Positions 6,412 through 10,486 of a stretch of DNA of 10,486 nucleotides are shown in pieces. How positions within the stretch are numbered: position 1 is the first letter of the stretch; each line of letters opens with the position of its first letter. Source of the DNA: Clostridiales bacterium. GTDB taxonomy: Bacteria; Bacillota; Clostridia; Oscillospirales; Oscillospiraceae. The position numbers and the translations under genes are program-made. The notes below the pieces were generated by a model that saw nothing but the letters and a program-made list of their open reading frames with translations, searched no databases and was not told the origin of the DNA. Location of the stretch: the NCBI GenBank assembly GCA_021201515.1, contig JAJQET010000287.1, positions 1 through 10,486 of the forward strand. The letters run 5' to 3'.

Positions 6412-6414
6412 GGC

Positions 6415-6600
6415 TTACCAGGAAGCCTTCTTCACGCCGGGGATCTCGCCCTTATAGGCCAGCTCCCGGAAGCAGATACGGCAAACGCCGTAGTTGCGCA
6501 GGTAGGCGTGGGGACGGCCGCAGATCTTGCAGCGGTTGTAGCGGCGAGTGGAGTACTTCGGCTCTCTCTGCTGCTTCAGTTTCATAGAAAGTTTCGCCAT
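6415..6600 (-). CDS. rpsN: 30S ribosomal protein S14, short zinc-binding type (type Z)
   Basis: S14 lies in the head of the small subunit next to S3, S10 and S19. At 61 residues this is the short zinc form found in Gram-positives and thermophiles. Cys24, Cys27, Cys40 and Cys43 ([20 protein letters not shown] region) form the zinc ribbon, and the C-terminus [18 protein letters not shown] is diagnostic. The ATG at 6600 follows GAGAGGAG with a 6-nt spacer in the 15-nt gap after rplE. The stop is followed at once by the structured gap before rpsH. Confidence 0.98.
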   Translation of the reverse strand: MAKLSMKLKQQREPKYSTRRYNRCKICGRPHAYLRNYGVCRICFRELAYKGEIPGVKKASW

Positions 6601-6615
6601 GATGTTCTCCTCTCG

Positions 6616-7155
6616 TTATTTCGCAAAGGGTGCGCCCAGCTGGGCCAGCAGGTCCCGTGCTTCCTCATCGGTCTCGGCGGTGGTGACAAAGACCACGTTC
6701 ATGCCGCGGATCTTGTCGATCTTGTCGTACTCGATTTCGGGGAAGATCAGCTGCTCCTTGATGCCCAGGGCATAGTTGCCGCGGCCGTCGAAGGCGTCGG
6801 GGTTGATGCCGCGGAAGTCACGGACACGGGGAAGGGCGATGTTGAAGAGACGGTCCACAAACTCCCACATCTTGTCCTGACGCAGGGTGACCTTCACGCC
6901 GATGGGCATACCCTCACGGAGCTTGAAGTTTGCGATGGACTTCTTGGCCTTGACGATGACAGGCTTCTGGCCGGTGATGGTGGCGATGTCGCCCACCACG
7001 GCGTCCATAACCTTGGCGTTCTCCTTGGCCTCGCCAACGCCCACGTTCACCACGACCTTGACCAGCCGGGGAATCTGCATGACGCTCTTGTAGCCATACT
7101 TCTGCATGAGTGCAGGAGCGATTTCGGCATTGTACTTATCCTTTAAAACAGGCAT
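6616..7155 (-). CDS. rplE: 50S ribosomal protein L5
   Basis: L5 binds 5S rRNA and contacts the P-site tRNA and S13 across the subunit interface. The 179-residue product is full length: it starts [20 protein letters not shown] and contains [20 protein letters not shown], the segment [20 protein letters not shown], and [28 protein letters not shown] and [16 protein letters not shown], all family hallmarks. The ATG at 7155 follows AAGGAG with a rather long 11-nt spacer in a 19-nt gap, the largest of the ordinary junctions. No extra leader resembling the E. coli S8 operator, which lies at the rplE start there, is possible in so short a gap, though it could overlap coding sequence. Confidence 0.98.
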   Translation of the reverse strand: MPVLKDKYNAEIAPALMQKYGYKSVMQIPRLVKVVVNVGVGEAKENAKVMDAVVGDIATITGQKPVIVKAKKSIANFKLREGMPIGVKVTLRQDKMWEFVDRLFNIALPRVRDFRGINPDAFDGRGNYALGIKEQLIFPEIEYDKIDKIRGMNVVFVTTAETDEEARDLLAQLGAPFAK

Positions 7156-7174
7156 TGTTCGTTACGCTCCTTTC

Positions 7175-7486
7175 TCAGATTTCTTCGCCGCACTTTTTGC
7201 AGGCGCGGACTTTCTTGCCGTCCACAAACTTGTGGCCGACGCGGGTGGGCTTGCCGCACTTGGGGCAGACCAGCATGACCTTGCAGGCATACAGGGCGCC
7301 CTCCTTCTGGATGATGCCGCCCTCGTCGCCCTGACGCTGGGGCTTGGTGTGACGGGACTGGACGTTGACGCCCTTCACCACAACCTTGCCCTCGGCGGGC
7401 ATGGCGGTCAGAACCTCGCCGGTCTTGCCGGCGTCCTTGCCGCTGAGGACGATGACGTTATCGCCCCGCTTGATGTTCATCTTCAT
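7175..7486 (-). CDS. rplX: 50S ribosomal protein L24 with CxxC pairs
   Basis: L24 initiates large-subunit assembly and lies near the exit tunnel mouth. The 103-residue protein has an N-terminal KOW motif, GDNVIVLSGKDAGKTGEVL (8-26), then KGVNVQSRHTKPQ and GGIIQKEGALY. Cysteine pairs CPKC (74-77) and CKKC (96-99) form a probable zinc ribbon in the C-terminal part. The ATG at 7486 is chosen because AAGGGGGT, fused to the rplN stop, lies 8 nt upstream; a second ATG two codons later at 7480 is less well spaced. The ribosome site departs from the AAGGAGG used by most neighbours. Confidence 0.97.
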   Translation of the reverse strand: MKMNIKRGDNVIVLSGKDAGKTGEVLTAMPAEGKVVVKGVNVQSRHTKPQRQGDEGGIIQKEGALYACKVMLVCPKCGKPTRVGHKFVDGKKVRACKKCGEEI

Positions 7487-7500
7487 ATCTCGGTACCCCC

Positions 7501-7869
7501 TTAAATCACTTCGGGAGCCAGGGACAGGATTCTCAGATAATCCTTGTCACGCAGCTCGCGGGCCACCGGGCCAAAGATACGGGTGCCCACAGGGGTCTTA
7601 TCCTCCTTGATGAGAACGGCAGCGTTCTCGTCAAAGCGGACGTAAGAGCCATCTGCACGGCGCACACCGCGGACGGAGCGGACGACAACGGCCTTCACCA
7701 CATCGCCCTTCTTGACCTGACCGCCGGGGGCAGCCTTACGGACAGAGGCAACCACGGTGTCGCCGATGTTGCCGTACTTCCGCTTGGAGCCGCCCAGTAC
7801 GCGGATGGTCTTAATCATTTTGGCGCCGGTATTATCGGCAACCTTCAGATAGGATTCTTCCTGAATCAT
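7501..7869 (-). CDS. rplN: 50S ribosomal protein L14
   Basis: L14 lies at the subunit interface, where it binds 23S rRNA and L19. The 122 residues are the exact usual length. It begins [20 protein letters not shown] and has [40 protein letters not shown] and the C-terminal motif [20 protein letters not shown]. The ATG at 7869 lies 12 nt after rpsQ, with TAAGGAGGTACC joining stop and Shine-Dalgarno. In E. coli a promoter separates the S10 and spc operons at this junction. The 12-nt gap here has no room for one, so the two parts appear to be transcribed together. Confidence 0.98.
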   Translation of the reverse strand: MIQEESYLKVADNTGAKMIKTIRVLGGSKRKYGNIGDTVVASVRKAAPGGQVKKGDVVKAVVVRSVRGVRRADGSYVRFDENAAVLIKEDKTPVGTRIFGPVARELRDKDYLRILSLAPEVI

Positions 7870-7881
7870 ACCGGTACCTCC

Positions 7882-8139
7882 TTACTTTGCCTTCTCGATG
7901 ATTTCAACCAGTCTCCAGCGCTTATCCTTGGACAGGGGGCGGGTCTCCATCACGCTGACGCGGTCGCCCACATGGGCCTGATTCAGCTCGTCATGGGCCT
8001 TCAGCTTATAAGTTCTCTTGACGATCTTCTTGTACAGGGGATGGGCCACGCGGTCGGCGATGGCCACAACGATCGTCTTATCCATCTTATCGGAAACAAC
8101 CAGGCCGACTCTGGTTTTACGGGAAGAAGTTCTTGCCAT
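7882..8139 (-). CDS. rpsQ: 30S ribosomal protein S17
   Basis: S17 is an early-binding OB-fold protein contacting the 5' domain of 16S rRNA. The 85-residue product starts [20 protein letters not shown] and contains [31 protein letters not shown] and [20 protein letters not shown], the family signature. The open frame runs upstream to 8226, overlapping rpmC with unrelated sequence. The ATG at 8139 has AAGGAGGG upstream, merged with the rpmC TAA. The gap to rpmC is 13 nt. Confidence 0.98.
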   Translation of the reverse strand: MARTSSRKTRVGLVVSDKMDKTIVVAIADRVAHPLYKKIVKRTYKLKAHDELNQAHVGDRVSVMETRPLSKDKRWRLVEIIEKAK

Positions 8140-8152
8140 AGTTGATCCCTCC

Positions 8153-8359
8153 TTACTGCTTGGTGGAAGCAGCGATCTGCTTCTCACGGATGATTGTCTT
8201 GACCCGGGCGATGTCCTTCTTGACATCGGCGATCCGGCCGGGATTGTTCAGCTGATTGGCGGCATTCTGGAAGCGCAATTCAAACAGCTCTTTCTTCAGC
8301 TCCATCAGCTTGGTCTCCAGCTCAGCGGGGGTCATGCCGCGCACGTCAACAGCCTTCAT
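8153..8359 (-). CDS. rpmC: 50S ribosomal protein L29
   Basis: L29 is a small helical hairpin protein near the peptide exit tunnel, contributing to the site where trigger factor and SRP dock with L23. The 68 residues include [20 protein letters not shown] and [19 protein letters not shown], followed by [15 protein letters not shown], which match the two long helices of the family. The start ATG overlaps the rplP stop by one nt (TAATG), and AGAGGAGG lies about 10 nt upstream inside rplP, so translation is coupled. Confidence 0.98.
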   Translation of the reverse strand: MKAVDVRGMTPAELETKLMELKKELFELRFQNAANQLNNPGRIADVKKDIARVKTIIREKQIAASTKQ

Positions 8360-8787
8360 TACGCTTCAACCTCCTCTGCCGCTTCCTTCTTGATGATCTT
8401 GGTCTTGATGGGCAGCTTGTACGCAGCCAGGCGCAGAGCCTCACGGGCGGCCTCCTCGGAGACGCCGGAGATCTCAAACATCACCCGGCCGGGCTTCACC
8501 ACGGCCACCCAGAACTCAGGGGAGCCCTTACCTTTACCCATACGGGTCTCGGCAGGCTGCTTGGTGATGGGCTTATCGGGGAAAATCTTGATCCAGATTT
8601 TGCCGCCACGCTTGGTGCTGCGGCTCATGGTGACACGGGCCGCTTCGATCTGACGGGAGGTGATCCATGCCGGCTCCAGAGCCTGCAGGCCGTACTCGCC
8701 ATAGCTGACCGTGTTGCCGCGGCTGGCTTTGCCGGTCATGCGCCCGCGCATCTGCTTGCGGTACTTGACCCTTTTCGGCATCAGCAT
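8359..8787 (-). CDS. rplP: 50S ribosomal protein L16
   Basis: L16 helps shape the A-site tRNA binding region near the peptidyl transferase centre. The 142-residue protein starts [20 protein letters not shown] and contains FGEYGL-type sequence as [40 protein letters not shown] and [20 protein letters not shown], which are unmistakable. A short acidic tail ([10 protein letters not shown]) closes it. The ATG at 8787 overlaps the rpsC stop by one nt (TAATG), with AAGGAGGAG upstream inside rpsC. Overlaps at both ends make rpsC-rplP-rpmC the most tightly coupled section of the window. Confidence 0.98.
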   Translation of the reverse strand: MLMPKRVKYRKQMRGRMTGKASRGNTVSYGEYGLQALEPAWITSRQIEAARVTMSRSTKRGGKIWIKIFPDKPITKQPAETRMGKGKGSPEFWVAVVKPGRVMFEISGVSEEAAREALRLAAYKLPIKTKIIKKEAAEEVEA

Positions 8788-9605
8788 TACTGATCTCCTC
8801 CTTCCTTACGGGGTTGACGGCTGCGGCCGGTGTTCTGGCTGCGGCCATTCTGATTGCGGTCATTGCGGTCGTTGCGGTCGTTCCTGCGGTCGTTGCGGCG
8901 GCGGGGACGGTCGCTGCGCTCATGATAGGGCTTGCTCAGGTCCAGGGTCCGGGGGGTGGTGCGCAGGGTCTGCTGGAGCACCTCTCCCTTGTACACCCAC
9001 ACCTTGATGCCGATGCGGCCATAGGTGGTGGCGGCCTCAGCGAAGCCGTAATCGATGTCGGCCCGCAGGGTCTGCAGGGGAATGGTGCCCTCATGGTAAT
9101 GCTCGGTGCGGGCAATCTCAGCGCCGTTCAGGCGGCCGCCGATGCTGACCTTGATGCCCTTGGCACCGGCCTTCATGGCACGGCCAATGGAGTTCTTCAT
9201 GGCCCGACGGAAGGAGGTACGCTTCTCGATCTGCTGGGCGATGTTCTCGGCCACCAGCTGGGCGTTGGTGTCCACCTCGCCCCGCTTGACCTCGACGATG
9301 TTCAGCGCCACGGTCTTGCCGGTCATCTTCTCCAGCTGAGTGCGGAGCTTCTCGATTTCAGTGGCGTCCTTGCCCAGGATCATGCCGGGGCGGGCGCAGT
9401 GCACATAGACAGTGACCTTCGCGTTGTCCCGCTCGATTTCGATTTTGGGCACACCGGTGACGTACAGGGTCTTCTTCAAAAACTTGCGGATTTTGTTGTC
9501 CTCAACGATCAGGTCGCCGACCTTCTCATCGCTGGCGTACCAACGGGAATCCCAGTCCTTAATGACACCCACACGGAAACCGTGGGGATTTACTTTCTGT
9601 CCCAT
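8787..9605 (-). CDS. rpsC: 30S ribosomal protein S3 with altered KH loop and repetitive basic tail
   Basis: S3 lines the mRNA entry channel and has helicase-related roles with S4 and S5. The 272-residue protein begins [20 protein letters not shown]. It has a KH-2 domain (about 38-107) and the C-terminal domain with [47 protein letters not shown] and [10 protein letters not shown]. The KH loop reads GKDA (78-81) where E. coli has GKKG and other bacteria commonly GKGG, so the second glycine of GxxG is lost. After residue 212 a 60-residue tail rich in Arg, Asn and Asp contains RND repeats, making the protein clearly longer than the usual 210-235. The ATG at 9605 follows TAAGGAGG fused to the rplV stop. 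Confidence 0.98.
   Translation of the reverse strand: MGQKVNPHGFRVGVIKDWDSRWYASDEKVGDLIVEDNKIRKFLKKTLYVTGVPKIEIERDNAKVTVYVHCARPGMILGKDATEIEKLRTQLEKMTGKTVALNIVEVKRGEVDTNAQLVAENIAQQIEKRTSFRRAMKNSIGRAMKAGAKGIKVSIGGRLNGAEIARTEHYHEGTIPLQTLRADIDYGFAEAATTYGRIGIKVWVYKGEVLQQTLRTTPRTLDLSKPYHERSDRPRRRNDRRNDRNDRNDRNQNGRSQNTGRSRQPRKEGGDQ
8854..8901 (-). repeat. Short tandem 9-bp repeat coding the S3 RND tail
   Basis: On the plus strand the unit ttgcggtc(a/g) occurs three times in a row from 8854 to 8880. A 12-bp variant (8881-8892) and a diverged copy (8893-8901) follow. In the coding frame each unit gives Arg-Asn-Asp. The pattern suits expansion by replication slippage, and length may vary between strains. 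Confidence 0.8.
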
Positions 9606-9617
9606 TTTCTTGCCTCC

Positions 9618-9956
9618 TTATTCCTTCTCCGCCACCACGACGGTGATGTGGGAAGTTCTCTTGTCGATGCGGCAGCCGCGACCTTTGGCCCGGGGGCGCA
9701 TACGCTTCATGGTCATGCCGGCGTCGGCGTAGGCCGCCTTGACAACCAGGTTATCGGGGTCCATGCCGTGGTTGTTCTCGGCGTTGGCCGCTGCGCTCTG
9801 CACCAGCTTGACCAGCAGTTCAGAGGCTGCTTTGGGAGTATTGTTCAGGATGGCGGTGGCCATCTCCACGTCCTTGCCACGGATCAGTTCACAGACCACG
9901 TTCACCTTCCGGGGGGAGATGCGGGCGAAGGACAAGCTCGCTTTAGCTTCACTCAT
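9618..9956 (-). CDS. rplV: 50S ribosomal protein L22
   Basis: L22 extends a beta-hairpin into the peptide exit tunnel next to L4 and influences macrolide action and nascent-chain stalling. The 112-residue product starts MSEAKASLSFARISPRKVNV and includes ELIRGKDVEMATAILNNTPK, then KLVQSAAANAENN. The C-terminal hairpin RMRPRAKGRGCRIDKRTSHI and final TVVVAE are conserved, with no deletion of the kind linked to macrolide resistance. The ATG at 9956 follows AAGGAGG merged with the rpsS TAA, in a 14-nt gap. Confidence 0.98.
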   Translation of the reverse strand: MSEAKASLSFARISPRKVNVVCELIRGKDVEMATAILNNTPKAASELLVKLVQSAAANAENNHGMDPDNLVVKAAYADAGMTMKRMRPRAKGRGCRIDKRTSHITVVVAEKE

Positions 9957-9970
9957 GATTCATGTCCTCC

Positions 9971-10240
9971 TTACTTGGTCTTGCCACCGCTGTGGCCCTT
10001 GAACGTGCGGGTAGGCGCGAACTCACCCAGCTTGTGACCCACCATATCCTCGGTCACATAGACAGGGATGAACTTCTTGCCGTTGTACACGTTGATGGTG
10101 TGGGAGACGAAGGAGGGATAGATGGTGGAGCTACGGCTCCAGGTCTTGAGCACCTTTTTCTCCCCCGTTGCGTTCAGTTCATCGACCCGCTTCAGCAGCT
10201 CAGGGGCGCAGAAGGGGCCTTTTTTGATCGATCTGCTCAT
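9971..10240 (-). CDS. rpsS: 30S ribosomal protein S19
   Basis: S19 forms a complex with S13 in the head of the small subunit and contacts the A-site region. The 89-residue protein starts [20 protein letters not shown] and contains [40 protein letters not shown] and [14 protein letters not shown], all diagnostic. It is a few residues shorter than the common 92 at the C-terminus. The ATG at 10240 lies 12 nt after rplB with TAAGGAGG joining the two genes. Confidence 0.98.
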   Translation of the reverse strand: MSRSIKKGPFCAPELLKRVDELNATGEKKVLKTWSRSSTIYPSFVSHTINVYNGKKFIPVYVTEDMVGHKLGEFAPTRTFKGHSGGKTK

Positions 10241-10252
10241 GCTAATGCCTCC

Positions 10253-10486
10253 TTACTTCGCGCCGCGATGGCGAACGATAAACTTCTCGGTACGGTTCTT
10301 CTTGTTCCGGGTCTTGTAACCCATGGCGGGCTTGCCCCAGGGGGTGACAGGGCCGGGACGGCCAACGGGGGCACGGCCTTCGCCGCCGCCGTGGGGATGG
10401 TCGTTGGGGTTCATGACGGAGCCTCGGACGGTGGGACGGACGCCCATGTGGCGCTTCCGGCCGGCCTTGCCGATGTGGATGTTGCC
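10253..10486 (-). CDS. rplB: 50S ribosomal protein L2, C-terminal 77 residues (cut by window edge)
   Basis: L2 supports subunit joining and peptidyl transferase assembly. Only the C-terminal part is present, entering in frame at 10486 with [20 protein letters not shown]. The segment [20 protein letters not shown] contains the conserved histidines next to the peptidyl transferase centre (E. coli His229 region), and [19 protein letters not shown] is the family signature. The tail [17 protein letters not shown] is basic. The TAA stop (10255-10253) is fused to the rpsS Shine-Dalgarno. The upstream start lies outside the window. Confidence 0.98.
   Translation of the reverse strand, partial: GNIHIGKAGRKRHMGVRPTVRGSVMNPNDHPHGGGEGRAPVGRPGPVTPWGKPAMGYKTRNKKNRTEKFIVRHRGAK

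Larger units (their letters stand above)
6247..6414 (-). other. 168-nt structured rpsN-rpsH intergenic region
   Basis: This is the longest non-coding stretch in the window. Directly after the rpsN stop, GGGAACC (6411-6405) can pair with GGTTCCC (6339-6333) in the RNA, closing a loop of 65 nt. Inside are two mutually exclusive hairpins: GCCCG/CGGGC with a 4-nt loop (6350-6363) and AGGCGG/CCGCCT with a 10-nt loop (6356-6377). TGAC on the plus strand recurs four times (6346, 6377, 6384, 6394). The last part carries the rpsH ribosome binding site. I see no reading frame with a start and ribosome site, no T-rich terminator and no good promoter. A regulatory RNA, an RNA processing site or a small inserted repeat are all possible. 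Confidence 0.6.

Noticed and set aside
8854..8901. CRISPR or satellite array
   Set aside because: The repeat is a 9-bp in-frame coding repeat within rpsC without spacers, so it is a low-complexity protein tail.
8814..10037. 407-codon open frame on the plus strand
   Set aside because: Antisense to rpsC, rplV and rpsS, which are certain genes. Its Ala/Val/Gly/His-rich content and lack of a ribosome site mark it as a shadow.
1..10486. Undescribed multi-gene system or mobile island
   Set aside because: Every coding stretch belongs to a known ribosomal, secretion or housekeeping family in the expected order. No integrase, transposase, tRNA gene or composition break is present.

Overview
The window is one uninterrupted stretch of the conserved S10-spc-alpha ribosomal protein gene cluster. 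All 24 recognisable genes lie on the minus strand, so transcription runs from high to low coordinates. The order is rplB (cut by the window edge), rpsS, rplV, rpsC, rplP, rpmC, rpsQ, rplN, rplX, rplE, rpsN, rpsH, rplF, rplR, rpsE, rpmD, rplO, secY, adk, map, a KOW-domain gene, infA, rpmJ and rpsM (cut by the other edge).

The organism is very probably a GC-rich member of the Firmicutes, class Clostridia (an Oscillospiraceae-like gut lineage is my inference from composition and protein style). The evidence is the secY-adk-map-KOW-infA-rpmJ-rpsM order also seen in Bacillus and clostridia, the short zinc-type S14, a zinc-type adenylate kinase, and strong AAGGAGG ribosome binding sites before nearly every gene. 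Species cannot be fixed without a search.

Layout: 10486-7882 is the S10-type part (L2, S19, L22, S3, L16, L29, S17). 7869-3746 is the spc-type part (L14, L24, L5, S14, S8, L6, L18, S5, L30, L15). 3745-471 holds protein export and housekeeping genes (SecY, adenylate kinase, methionine aminopeptidase, a KOW RNA-binding protein, IF-1). 380-1 starts the alpha-type part (L36, S13). Most junctions are 0-19 nt or overlap by 1 nt, and at ten of them the stop codon is fused to the next Shine-Dalgarno as TAAGGAGG. This points to one long, translationally coupled transcript. I see no convincing internal promoter or intrinsic terminator.

The genes jointly supply large and small ribosomal subunit proteins, an initiation factor, N-terminal Met removal, nucleotide balance and the membrane channel for nascent exported proteins. 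No mobile element, CRISPR, tRNA, rRNA or defence system is present, and I do not find an undescribed multi-gene system. The points worth a second look are the two unusually long, structured gaps (168 nt between rpsN and rpsH, 90 nt between infA and rpmJ), a 13-residue insertion between two metal ligands of methionine aminopeptidase, an altered KH GxxG loop and repeat-coded basic tail in S3, the TTG start of infA, and a DGVPRT variant in adenylate kinase.
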